In this document: positions 1 to 7,345 of the stretch, in pieces
Position numbering within the stretch: position 1 is the first letter of the stretch
How the letters are laid out: each line of letters opens with the position of its first letter
Source of the DNA: Chloroflexota bacterium
GTDB lineage: Bacteria > Chloroflexota > Dehalococcoidia > UBA2979
DNA length: 10,022 nucleotides
Direction of reading: 5' to 3'
NCBI GenBank assembly: GCA_016875695.1
Contig: VGPB01000057.1
Span: 1 to 10,022, forward strand
Notes under the pieces: model-generated
Databases searched by the model: none
The model's input: the letters and a program-made list of their open reading frames with translations, nothing else
What the model was told of the DNA's origin: nothing
Translations under genes and position numbers: made by a program

Positions 1-555
1 GCCGGCGCCGGCGCGCCGCTGGTGCGCAGCCTCACGGAGCTGCGCGAGCGCTACGGCGACCCGCGTGACGCGAACTACGGCCGCCTGCGCATCCCCGCGC
101 TGGGCATCGACGCGCCGATCGGCCGCCGCCTCGTGCCGCCGGACGGCACGCTCGCGGAACCGATCGGCCCGAGCGACGTCACGCTGTACGACTTCGCGGG
201 CTGGCCGGGCTACGGCGGCATGCCGGGCGCGGGCGGCAACGCGATCATCGCCGGGCACGTGGACCGCGACGCGTTCCTACAGTACGCGGGCGTGCGCTAC
301 CTGGGCCCCGGCATCTTCTACCAGCTCGCGCAGATCGGCGAGGGTGACACCATCGAGGTCGCAGCCGGCGGCCGCACGTACCGTTACCACGTGATCTGGG
401 TGCGCGAGACGAACGCGAAGCTGGAGAACTGGGCGGCGATCATGAGCTCTGACGTGGTGCCGGAGGCGATCACGCTGATCACGTGCGGCGGGGCCTTCGA
501 CGACGCGAGCGGCGAGTACACGCACCGCACGATCGTGCGCGCGCTGCGCTCCTGA
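1..555 (+). CDS. Sortase (transpeptidase), 5' end outside window
   Basis: Sortases cleave a C-terminal sorting signal of exported proteins and join the protein to a surface amine; they act outside the membrane. The reading frame is open from base 1. The GTG at 22 would leave no membrane anchor, so the true start probably lies upstream. Counting from that GTG, the beta-barrel opens with RLRIPALGIDAPIG (21-34). The catalytic His is in AGHVDRD (H79), the catalytic Cys in LITCGG (C155), and the catalytic Arg in THRTIVRA (R169). The order and spacing fit the class D/E/F type found in Actinobacteria and Chloroflexota. No LPXTG-like substrate or pilin gene is in the window, so the substrate is unknown. 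The stop is TGA at 553-555. The YibE/F gene follows after 61 bases on the same strand. Family identity is secure; the class is not. Confidence 0.9.
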   Translation, partial: AGAGAPLVRSLTELRERYGDPRDANYGRLRIPALGIDAPIGRRLVPPDGTLAEPIGPSDVTLYDFAGWPGYGGMPGAGGNAIIAGHVDRDAFLQYAGVRYLGPGIFYQLAQIGEGDTIEVAAGGRTYRYHVIWVRETNAKLENWAAIMSSDVVPEAITLITCGGAFDDASGEYTHRTIVRALRS

Positions 556-616
556 TGCGCAGCGGCCGGCGGGGTCGCGCGCGGCGCTCGCGGCGCGCCT
601 GAGCGTCCGGGGGCGA

Positions 617-1765
617 GTGGCGATGCGACCGCGCATGCCATCGCTTGCGCGCTGGTTCGGGCTCTGGGGCGTCGCCGTCGTGCTCGTGCTCGTGACGCTG
701 GTGGTGCCAGAAGTGGCAGGCTTCCACGTGGACCGCGCGCGCGCCGGCGCGGAGACGCTGCTCGCCGGACGCGTCGTCGCGGTCGAGTCGCGCGAGCGCC
801 AGCCGTCGCCGCGCGGCGAGGTGGAGCGCGAGGTGCTGCTGGTGGCGACCGACGGCACAACGGTGCGCATCGAGAGCACGCGCCTCGCCGGCGACACCGG
901 GACGCTGGCGCTCGAGGCGGGCGACGAGGTGCTGGTCACGCGCGTCGCGGGCCCCGACGGATCAACATACTACGTGAGCGACCGGCGGCGGCCGCTGCCG
1001 CTCGCGGCGCTCGCGATCGGGTTCTCGCTGTGCGTGCTCGCGATCGGTCGCGTCACGGGCGCGTGGTCGCTGCTCGGGCTCGCGGCGAGCGGGCTCGTGA
1101 TCATGCGCTACATCGTGCCGGGCATCCTGTCGGGCCACGACCCGGTGCTGATCGCAATCACGGGGGCGGCGGCGATCATCGGCGTGACGCTGTACCTCAC
1201 GCACGGCGCAGACCGCAAGACCGCTGTCGCGCTCGCGGGCACGTGCGTGTCGCTAGCGCTGACGGCGCTGCTCGCGAGCGTCGCGATCGGCGCCGCGCAG
1301 CTCACGGGCGTGGCGAGCGAGGAGGCCGCGACGTTGCAGCAGCTGGCCGAGCACGCGATCAGCCCGACGGGGCTGCTGCTCGCCGGCGTGGTGATCGGCG
1401 CGCTGGGCGTGCTGGACGACGTGACGATCGCGCAGGCCTCGGCGGTGTTCGAGCTGCGCGACGCTAACCCCGCGCTGCCCGCGCGCGAGCTCTACCGCCG
1501 CGCGATGCGTATCGGGCACGACCACATCGCGGCGACGGTGAACACGCTCGTGCTGGCGTACGCGGGCGCAGCGCTGCCGCTGCTGATGCTGCTGGCGGCG
1601 CAGGGCGAGCCGCTGCTGCTGCAGCTGCATCGCGAGTTCGTAACCATCGAGATCGTGCGCACGCTGGTCGGCAGCCTGGGCATCGTCGCGGCGGTGCCGC
1701 TGACGACGGCGCTCGCCGCGCTCACCGCAACGCGGCTGGGCGCGGCGCACGGCGGCGCGGCATAG
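617..1765 (+). CDS. YibE/F family multipass membrane protein
   Basis: This 382-residue membrane protein belongs to the YibE/F family, whose biochemical role is not established. A first membrane helix (about 14-31) is followed by a small extracytoplasmic beta-rich domain (about 45-120) and then about seven hydrophobic segments, roughly 126-144, 147-168, 176-194, 202-228, 251-266, 308-328 and 350-371. The family signatures are visible: GALGVLDDVTIAQAS (261-275) and IGHDHIAATVNTLVLAYAG (299-317). The GTG at 617 is the start used here; ATG at 623 or 635 would remove only the first few residues, and no strong ribosome binding site decides between them. The length is normal for the single-chain bacterial form. 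It follows the sortase gene at 61 bases and may share its transcript, but no functional link is known. Confidence 0.88.
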   Translation: MAMRPRMPSLARWFGLWGVAVVLVLVTLVVPEVAGFHVDRARAGAETLLAGRVVAVESRERQPSPRGEVEREVLLVATDGTTVRIESTRLAGDTGTLALEAGDEVLVTRVAGPDGSTYYVSDRRRPLPLAALAIGFSLCVLAIGRVTGAWSLLGLAASGLVIMRYIVPGILSGHDPVLIAITGAAAIIGVTLYLTHGADRKTAVALAGTCVSLALTALLASVAIGAAQLTGVASEEAATLQQLAEHAISPTGLLLAGVVIGALGVLDDVTIAQASAVFELRDANPALPARELYRRAMRIGHDHIAATVNTLVLAYAGAALPLLMLLAAQGEPLLLQLHREFVTIEIVRTLVGSLGIVAAVPLTTALAALTATRLGAAHGGAA

Positions 1766-1770
1766 CCGCT

Positions 1771-1788
1771 GCCCCCGCCCGGGGGGGC
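1771..1788 (+). terminator. GC-only hairpin after the YibE/F gene, possible terminator
   Basis: GCCCCC (1771-1776) can pair with GGGGGC (1783-1788) six bases after the YibE/F stop codon. No T-tract follows and the next promoter starts at once, so this is at best a weak or factor-assisted terminator. Confidence 0.25.
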
Positions 1789-1793
1789 TGCCG

Positions 1794-1799
1794 TACACT
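1794..1799 (+). promoter_or_regulatory. -10 element for the thioredoxin-like lipoprotein gene
   Basis: TACACT lies 69 bases before the ATG at 1869 and is one of the few AT-containing hexamers in the gap. Transcription would start near 1806 and give a leader of about 63 bases. No TTGACA-like -35 is visible at the expected distance. This is inferred from the motif only. Confidence 0.45.
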
Positions 1800-1832
1800 G
1801 GAGGCGGCAACGCTCCCCCGCGGCTCACTCCC

Positions 1833-1849
1833 GACGCTCCGCGAGCGTC
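1833..1849. promoter_or_regulatory. Perfect inverted repeat in the leader of the lipoprotein gene
   Basis: GACGCTC (1833-1839), spacer CGC, GAGCGTC (1843-1849): seven-base perfect arms with a three-base centre. It sits between the predicted transcription start (about 1806) and the ribosome binding site GGAGG (1860-1864). As RNA it would form a tight stem-loop 10 bases before that site; as DNA it could be a dimeric operator. The role is unknown. Confidence 0.4.
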
Positions 1850-1868
1850 CGGACATCGTGGAGGCACC

Positions 1869-2852
1869 ATGCGACTCCGCCTGGGGAGGCGTGCGCCGGT
1901 ACGCCCGGCGCGCCCCCTCGCGCTTGCGCTGCTCGCCGGCCTGCTGGCGCTCGGCAGCGCGTGCGGCAGTGAGGGCGGCGACAGCGCGACCGGATGGGAC
2001 GCCGAGACGCTCGGCCGCCTGGAGCAGGAGCAGCCGTTCACGGCGTCGCTCATCAACGCGCAGGTCGGGATGGGGCCTGCGCGTCTGGCGTTCGGGCTCT
2101 TCGGTCGCGACGGCAGCCTGGTGCACGAGGCCGCGGGCGCGCTGCGCTTGGTGACGCTCGACGGCGATCGGCCGACCGACGCGGGCAGCTACGAGCTCAC
2201 GCGCGTGGCGCTCGAAGAGTCCGAGACGCACACACACAACGGCAAGACGGAGACGCACACGGACACCATCGCCACGGTATACGTCGCCAACGTGCAGCTC
2301 GCGCGGGGCGAGTGGTGGGGCGCGGAGCTCGCGCTGCGCGCGGGCGGCCAGGATCACACGTTGCGGACGCGCTTCTTCGTCCAGCCATCCACGAGCGAGC
2401 CGGCGATCGGCGCGGCTGTGCCGCGCAGCACGCAGCGCGTGCTGCGCGACGTGCGCAACATCGCCGAGATCGACTCGTCGGATCCGCCACGCCCGGCGCT
2501 GCACGAGCTGACCGTCGCGGAGGCGATCGCGACGGGCAAGCCTTCGCTGATCGCGTTTGCGACGCCGGCGTTCTGCCGCACGCGCTTCTGCGGGCCTGTG
2601 GTCAGCGCGGTGGTGGTGCCGCTCGCGGAGCGCTACGCCGGGCGCGCGCACTTCGTGCACATCGAGCCGTACGACCTCGCGCACGCGCGCGAGGGGCGGC
2701 TCGTACCGATCCCCGAGATCGAGCAGTGGGGCCTCACCACCGAGCCGTATCTGTTCCTCGTCGACGGTTCGGGCAAGGTGGCCGCAAAGTTCGAGGGCAT
2801 CACCTCCGCGGAGGAGGTGGAGGCGGCGCTGCGGCGCCTGCTGGGCAGCTGA
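1869..2852 (+). CDS. Secreted two-domain thioredoxin-fold protein, probable lipoprotein
   Basis: The protein has 327 residues. Residues 1-32 are an Arg-rich export signal with a hydrophobic core ending LALGSAC, so Cys32 is the probable lipidated residue; the lipobox is imperfect because Gly, not Leu, is at -3. Residues about 45-170 form a beta-rich domain of unknown function with a His-rich stretch, ETHTHNGKTETHTD (119-132). Residues about 208-327 are a thioredoxin fold with ATPAFCRTRFCGP. Cys236 and Cys241 are spaced CX4C, unlike CXXC of thioredoxin or CXXXC of Sco. A typical cis-proline loop follows (TTEPYLF, Pro293). It should act outside the membrane in thiol redox or metal delivery; the substrate is unknown. 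ATG 1869 is preceded by GGAGG at 1860-1864. The TGA stop overlaps the likely start of the next gene. Similar two-domain proteins occur in Thermomicrobia-like Chloroflexota, as far as I recall. Confidence 0.85.
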   Translation: MRLRLGRRAPVRPARPLALALLAGLLALGSACGSEGGDSATGWDAETLGRLEQEQPFTASLINAQVGMGPARLAFGLFGRDGSLVHEAAGALRLVTLDGDRPTDAGSYELTRVALEESETHTHNGKTETHTDTIATVYVANVQLARGEWWGAELALRAGGQDHTLRTRFFVQPSTSEPAIGAAVPRSTQRVLRDVRNIAEIDSSDPPRPALHELTVAEAIATGKPSLIAFATPAFCRTRFCGPVVSAVVVPLAERYAGRAHFVHIEPYDLAHAREGRLVPIPEIEQWGLTTEPYLFLVDGSGKVAAKFEGITSAEEVEAALRRLLGS

Positions 2853-3616
2853 GCAGCGCTCCGGGCACGCCGATCGCGGCGGGGAAGCCCGACTACATCG
2901 CGCTGCGCTTCCCGGAGCCGCCACCCGATCGCCCGTACGTGATCGTGAACATGGTGCGCTCGCTCGACGGCAAGGTCGTGCTCGGCGGCACCGAGCGCGG
3001 GCTCGGCACGCCACTCGACCAGCAGCTGATGCGTGAGCTGCGCTCGCACGCCGACGTGGTGCTGGTCGGCGCGGGCACGCTGCGCGCGAGCGGCGCGTCG
3101 TCTCGCCTCGACGACCCGGCGCTGGAGGCCGTGCGCGTCGCGCGCGGACAGCCCGCGACGCCCACGGCCGCAGTGCTCTCCGGCTCCGGCGCGCTCCCGC
3201 TGGAGCGTGCGTTCTTCACCGCTCGTGACTTCGAGGCGGTCGTCTACCTCGGACGCGAGGCGGGGGAGGAGCGGCGCGCGGCAGTCGAAGCGACCGGCCG
3301 CCGCGTCGTGGTGCTGCCGGATGGGGACCCCGCGCCCGCGCTGCTGCGCCACGCGCGCCACGAGCTGGGCGCGCGCCTGCTGCTCTGCGAGGGCGGCCCC
3401 TCGCTGAACGGCGCGCTGCTGGCCGCGGGCTGCCTCGACGAGCTATTCCTCACCGTCGGTTCGAGCATCGCCGGCGGCGCCGACGTGCTCACCGCCGTCG
3501 TCGGGTTGCAGACGCCGCGCATGACCGACGCGACGCACCTCGCGCTGCTCTCCGCCTCGACGCATCCGGACGGCGGCGAGCTGTACCTGCGCTATCGCGT
3601 GCTGCCGCGGGCGTAG
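2849..3616 (+). CDS. RibD C-terminal / dihydrofolate-reductase-like NADPH reductase
   Basis: This is a stand-alone reductase of the RibD_C/DHFR fold. In riboflavin synthesis this fold reduces the ribosylamino-pyrimidine with NADPH, but the deaminase half of RibD is absent, so the substrate is uncertain. Counting from 2849, visible motifs are RPYVIVNMVRSLDGKV (28-43), RSHADVVLVGAGTLRASG (65-82, nucleotide-binding) and LLLCEGGPSLNGALLAAG (177-194). The start is uncertain. The domain already begins at RPY, upstream of the first GTG (2939) and ATG (2951), and no ATG, GTG or TTG lies close upstream of it. I chose CTG at 2849, which overlaps the upstream TGA as CTGA and suggests translational coupling; CTG at 2903 is an alternative. 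Length from 2849 is 255 residues, normal for the family. The stop is TAG at 3614-3616. Confidence 0.82.
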   Translation: MSSAPGTPIAAGKPDYIALRFPEPPPDRPYVIVNMVRSLDGKVVLGGTERGLGTPLDQQLMRELRSHADVVLVGAGTLRASGASSRLDDPALEAVRVARGQPATPTAAVLSGSGALPLERAFFTARDFEAVVYLGREAGEERRAAVEATGRRVVVLPDGDPAPALLRHARHELGARLLLCEGGPSLNGALLAAGCLDELFLTVGSSIAGGADVLTAVVGLQTPRMTDATHLALLSASTHPDGGELYLRYRVLPRA

Positions 3617-3645
3617 GGGGCGCATACGCTACACGCGGAGGCTCG

Positions 3646-4050
3646 ATGGCTGGCTACCCCGGCACGCCGCTCCCGCAGAAGCTCGGCATCAAGGCGGGCG
3701 CACGCCTCGCGCTGCTGCGTGCGCCGGCGGACTTCAAAGCGACGCTGGGCGGGCCGCCGGACGGCGTGCGCATGCTGACGAGCGCGCGCGCGCCGCTCGA
3801 CGTGGCGGTGTGCTTCTGCACGTCGAGCGCTGACGTCGCGGCGCGCTTCCCGCGCCTCGCCGCCGCGCTCGCGCCGGCGGGCGGGCTGTGGATCGCGTGA
3901 CCGAAGCGCGGTGCGAGGGTGCCCACCGACCTCACGGAGAACGCGACCCGCGAGATCGGGCTCGCGGACGGACTCGTCGACAACAAGGTGTGCGCCATCG
4001 ACGAGACGTGGTCGGGGCTGCGCTTCGTGCGGCGGCTACGCGACCGCTAG
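3646..4050 (+). pseudogene. DUF3052-type protein gene split by one in-frame TGA
   Basis: ATG 3646 is preceded by GGAGG (3637-3641). The first 84 codons read MAGYPGTPLPQKLGIKAG... to GLWIA and stop at TGA 3898-3900. The same frame then continues open, with family-like sequence (PKRGARVPTDLTENATREIG, then LVDNKVCAIDETWSGLRFVR), to TAG 4048-4050. If the TGA were TGG, the product would be a 134-residue protein of normal length with the usual WIAWPK motif. The function of DUF3052-type proteins is unknown. Five neighbouring genes end in TGA, so TGA is a true stop here. The choices are a nonsense mutation, a sequence error or readthrough. GTG 3919 could restart translation of the second half. The 84-residue truncated product could still be made. 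The family name is given from memory of its sequence pattern. Confidence 0.8.
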
Positions 4051-6404
4051 CCGAGGCGCGCGCGGCGCAGGCGCAGCGCGTTGGTCATCACCGACACCGA
4101 GCTCACGGCCATCGCCGCCGCGGCCACAATCGGGTTGAGGAAGCCGAACTCGCCGAAGACAGGCCGCAGCAGCGCGGGCACGGTCGTGCCGTCGAGCCAC
4201 TGCTGGAAGAGCACGTAGCCCAGGCCGGCCGCGACGGGGACCAGCAGCACATTGTAGCCGAACGCCCACACCAGGTTCTGGCGCATGGTGCGCATGGTCG
4301 CGCGCGAGAGCGCGATCGCCGTCGCGACGCCGCCGAGCTCGGCGCGCATCAGCGTCACAGGCGCCGCCTCGAGCGCAACGTCCGTGCCGGTGCCGATGGC
4401 GATGCCGACGTCCGCCGCGGCGAGCGCCGGCGCGTCGTTGATGCCGTCGCCAACCATCGCGACGGTGCGCCCGCCGGCCTGCAACTCGCGCACGACGGCA
4501 GTCTTGCCCTCTGGCTGCACGCCCGCAACGACGCGCGCGATGCCCGCGCGCGCGGCGACCGCCTCGGCAGTTGCCTGCTGGTCGCCGGTGAGCATCACGA
4601 CCTCGACGCCCAGCGCGTGCAGTCGCGCGATCGCGGCAGGCGCGCTCGCGCGCATGCGGTCGGCGACCGCGATCAGGCCGGCCGCCACCCCGTCGACGGC
4701 GACGAGCAGCGGCGTCTCGCCGCGCGCCGCGGCGGCGTCGCCGCGCGCGACCAGCGCCTCCGCGGACACGGCGGCCTCGGCGAGCAGCGACGCGTTGCCC
4801 GCAAGCACGTGCCGCCCGCCAACGGTCGCGTCGATGCCCTGGCCGACGACGGCGCGGAAACGCTCCGGCCAGTCGGGCGCGAGCGCGCGCTGCTCCGCCT
4901 CGTGCAGCACGGCTGCGGCGAGCGGGTGCTCCGAGCCGCGTTCGGCCGAGGCCACGAGTTGCACAAGCTCGTCGGCCGTCACGGGCGCGCCGTCGACAAG
5001 CTCGAGGGCAACGACGGCGGGCTTGCCCTCGGTGACGGTGCCGGTCTTGTCGAACACCACCGTGTCGATGCGGCGCGCGCGTTCCAGCGCCTCGGCGTTG
5101 CGGATCAGCACGCCGTGCCGCGCGCCGAGCCCCATGCCGACCATGATCGCGGTAGGCGTGGCGAGCCCGAGCGCGCAGGGGCACGCGATGATCAGCACGG
5201 TCACGGCGTTGAGCAGCGCGAACGTGAGCGCCGGCTCCGGGCCGAGCCACCACCAGCCGGCGAAGGTCACGAGCGCGACGACGAGCACCACCGGCACAAA
5301 CACCGCGGCGATGGCGTCGGCGAGGCGCTGGATCGGCGCCTTCGAACCCTGCGCCTCCTCGACGAGGCGGATGATGCGCGCGAGCGCGGAGTCGGCGCCC
5401 ACGGCGGTCGCGCGCACGCGCAGCAGCCCGGTGGTGTTGAGCGTGGCGCCGAACACGGCGTCGCCCGGCCCCTTGGCCATCGGCAGCGATTCGCCGGTGA
5501 GCATCGACTCGTCGACGGCGGAGGCGCCGTCCAGCACCTCGCCATCGACGGGCAGCTGCTCGCTCGGCCGCACGATCACGGTGTCGCCCGGCTGTACCGC
5601 TGCGACGGGGATCTCGAACTCCTCGCCGTACTCCAGCACACGCGCGAGCTGCGGCCGCAGCGCGACCAGCGCGCGCACGGCCTGCGACGTCTGGCCCTTG
5701 GCACGCGCCTCGAGCAGCCGCCCGAGCAGCACGAACGCGACAATCAGCACGCCGGTGTCGTAGTACACCGCCATCTCGAGCCCGTGCACGGAGTGGAACA
5801 GGTCCGGCCAGAACGTGGCGCCGACGGAGTAGCCGTACGCGGCGACGGTCCCAACGGCGATCAGCGTGTTCATGTCGCTCGCGCCGTGGCGCGCGATCCT
5901 CGCTGCCCCCGCGTAGATGCGCGCGCCGGCCCAGAACTGCACCGGCGTCGCGATCGCGAAGAACAGCGGATGCATCCCGTGCATGGGGATGTCCGCGAGC
6001 GCCGGCACCTCCTGCCACCACATCGCAAGCGCGAGGAAGAGGCCGGTCGCGAGCGCGACGGCCGTGCGCAGGCGCAGCGCGCAGTACTCCGCCAGGCGCT
6101 CCCGCTCCAGGCGGTCCTGGGGGTGCTCCTCGCCGGCCGCGCCCGGCAGCTCGAGCGCGTAACCCGCGCGGTCGACGGCGGCGCGCAGCGCTTCGAGCGG
6201 CGGCGCCGCGGCAGCGTCGAGCGTGACGGTGGCCTGCTCGGTCGCGAGGTTGACGCTGGCCTGGGTGACGCCGGGCACGCCGGTCAGCGCGCGTTCCACG
6301 CGCCGCACGCACGAGGCGCATGTCATGCCACGCACATCCAGCCGCAGCGCGCCGCCCGCCGCCGCCGCGGCAGGGCTGTCCTGAACCGATGCCTTCGTCG
6401 TCAT
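4047..6404 (-). CDS. copA: Cu+-exporting P1B-type ATPase CopA
   Basis: This 785-residue pump exports Cu+ from the cytoplasm using ATP. One N-terminal HMA domain carries GMTCASC (26-32). The membrane and catalytic parts follow in standard order: TGES actuator loop (303-306), CPC metal site (408-410), DKTGT with phosphorylated Asp452, SEHP (491-494), TGDQ (606-609) and VGDGINDAP (651-659). Tyr717-Asn718 and Met765 with Ser768-Ser769 complete the pattern of the Cu+-specific P1B-1 subgroup, so copper rather than zinc or cadmium is the likely substrate. ATG 6404 has GGAG seven bases upstream and lies 25 bases after the CsoR gene, so the two are probably co-transcribed. The gene is full length with no missing catalytic residue. 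Its TAG stop shares the CTAG at 4047-4050 with the opposing DUF3052-type gene. Confidence 0.97.
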   Translation of the reverse strand: MTTKASVQDSPAAAAAGGALRLDVRGMTCASCVRRVERALTGVPGVTQASVNLATEQATVTLDAAAAPPLEALRAAVDRAGYALELPGAAGEEHPQDRLERERLAEYCALRLRTAVALATGLFLALAMWWQEVPALADIPMHGMHPLFFAIATPVQFWAGARIYAGAARIARHGASDMNTLIAVGTVAAYGYSVGATFWPDLFHSVHGLEMAVYYDTGVLIVAFVLLGRLLEARAKGQTSQAVRALVALRPQLARVLEYGEEFEIPVAAVQPGDTVIVRPSEQLPVDGEVLDGASAVDESMLTGESLPMAKGPGDAVFGATLNTTGLLRVRATAVGADSALARIIRLVEEAQGSKAPIQRLADAIAAVFVPVVLVVALVTFAGWWWLGPEPALTFALLNAVTVLIIACPCALGLATPTAIMVGMGLGARHGVLIRNAEALERARRIDTVVFDKTGTVTEGKPAVVALELVDGAPVTADELVQLVASAERGSEHPLAAAVLHEAEQRALAPDWPERFRAVVGQGIDATVGGRHVLAGNASLLAEAAVSAEALVARGDAAAARGETPLLVAVDGVAAGLIAVADRMRASAPAAIARLHALGVEVVMLTGDQQATAEAVAARAGIARVVAGVQPEGKTAVVRELQAGGRTVAMVGDGINDAPALAAADVGIAIGTGTDVALEAAPVTLMRAELGGVATAIALSRATMRTMRQNLVWAFGYNVLLVPVAAGLGYVLFQQWLDGTTVPALLRPVFGEFGFLNPIVAAAAMAVSSVSVMTNALRLRRARLG

Positions 6405-6429
6405 CTGTGCACTCCGTCGCAGCGTCGCA

Positions 6430-6696
6430 TCAGCGGTGCGCCAGCCCGTAGAGCTCGACGAGCTCGTCGAGCACGCGTTCGCCCTCGCCGCCCGTGATGC
6501 CGTCCACCACGCAGTGGTGCAGGTGGCCGCTGAGCAGCTTCGACTCGAGCTTCTCGATCGCGCGGCGCACCGCGTACGTCTGCTTCAGCACGTCGACGCA
6601 GTACTGGTCTTGCTCGATCATCTGGCGCACCCCGCCGAGGTGGCCCTCGATGTAGGCAAGGCGGCGCAGCACGTCCTTGCGCGTGTCCGTGTCCAT
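6430..6696 (-). CDS. csoR: Copper-sensing transcriptional repressor CsoR
   Basis: This 88-residue all-helical regulator of the CsoR/RcnR family binds operator DNA when metal-free and releases it on binding Cu+. The three copper ligands are present with the spacing of Mycobacterium tuberculosis CsoR: Cys33, His58 and Cys62 (Cys36, His61 and Cys65 there). The second-shell pair Tyr32 and Glu78 matches its Tyr35 and Glu81. The N-terminal stretch YIEGHLGGVRQMIEQDQYC (15-33) is typical of the family. The ligand set argues against a nickel, formaldehyde or persulfide sensor. It is the middle gene of the copper operon, 34 bases after the HMA protein gene and 25 bases before copA. It probably controls the operon through the palindrome at 7346-7366. 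Its stop codon is TGA. The ribosome binding site (AGG about six bases before ATG) is moderate. Confidence 0.95.
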   Translation of the reverse strand: MDTDTRKDVLRRLAYIEGHLGGVRQMIEQDQYCVDVLKQTYAVRRAIEKLESKLLSGHLHHCVVDGITGGEGERVLDELVELYGLAHR

Positions 6697-6730
6697 GTGT
6701 ACCTGCTTCCAGCGCCGCGAGGCGCGGCGC

Positions 6731-7285
6731 TCAGTGCGCCGGCTGCGCGGGCACGGCGAGCGCCGCCTCGAGCGGCTGACCCCACGGCATCGTCAGGGTC
6801 TGCACGTCGAAGGCGTACGTGTCCACGCCGAGCGCGGCGTGCAGGCGCTCGCTGGCGCGCGCGCCGACGAGCAGCTGGCGGCCGCAACAGCAGCTCTCCG
6901 CCGCCTGCTCCGGCTGCCCACGATCCAGCGCGAAACCGGCCGTGCAACCGCACGGGCAGCGGTAGTTCACGTCGGCGCCCACGTCCGTGCGCGTCACCGT
7001 GTACGCCGGAGGTCCGGCCGGCGCGGCGCGTTCGACCGTCAGCAGCGGCACGCCGCCCGCGGGCGCCGCGTCCGCGCTCGCGCCGTCGGCGAGCGGGTAG
7101 CCCTCGCCGGCGAGCGCAGAGGCCAGCGCGTCGAGCACCGTCCCGCTCTCGACCTCGACGTCGAAGCGCCGGCCCTCGATGTCGCCCGTGAGGAAGCGCG
7201 CGCCCGGCAGGGCGTTGGTGGTGCGCTCGATGGTAGCGATGCAGTGCTCGCAGCTGATGTCCGGGGCGTACAGGGTGGTGCGCAT
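6731..7285 (-). CDS. HMA copper-chaperone-like protein with extra Cys-rich domain
   Basis: The protein has 184 residues. Residues 1-68 are a heavy-metal-associated (HMA) fold with ISCEHC, Cys12 and Cys15, as in CopZ, which carries Cu+ to CopA. A flexible Ala/Gly/Pro linker (about 67-95) follows. Residues about 95-175 form a second domain with CPCGC (Cys110, 112, 114) and SCCCGRQLLVG (Cys132-134), ending in FDVQTLTMPWGQPLEAAL (159-176). These six cysteines look like a metal site, but I cannot name the domain; the first half alone would be called CopZ. No signal peptide or membrane segment is seen, so it is cytoplasmic. It is the first gene of the operon. ATG 7285 has GGAGG eight bases upstream (7294-7298), and the CsoR operator lies further upstream. 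The role as donor or copper store is inferred from domain and position. Confidence 0.85.
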   Translation of the reverse strand: MRTTLYAPDISCEHCIATIERTTNALPGARFLTGDIEGRRFDVEVESGTVLDALASALAGEGYPLADGASADAAPAGGVPLLTVERAAPAGPPAYTVTRTDVGADVNYRCPCGCTAGFALDRGQPEQAAESCCCGRQLLVGARASERLHAALGVDTYAFDVQTLTMPWGQPLEAALAVPAQPAH

Positions 7286-7345
7286 GCGTAGGGCCTCCGT
7301 TCATGCCTCGCCGGCGGGTGACTCTCGTGGCGGCCATCACACACC

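Noticed and set aside
601..1852. The 10-mer GAGCGTCCGG occurs before both the YibE/F gene (601-610) and the lipoprotein gene (1843-1852)
   Set aside because: Two copies at different distances from the start codons, with only one inside a palindrome; chance is likely in such GC-rich sequence.
1994..2848. Upstream extension of the RibD-like frame through the lipoprotein gene
   Set aside because: The translation is low-complexity Arg/Ala/Gly, out of frame with a clear gene. Only the part after about 2849 resembles the family.
3888..6497. Open + strand frame of about 870 codons antisense to copA and csoR
   Set aside because: It mirrors two fully recognisable - strand genes. The translation is a monotone Arg/His/Ala/Asp string with no domain; long antisense frames are expected at this GC content.
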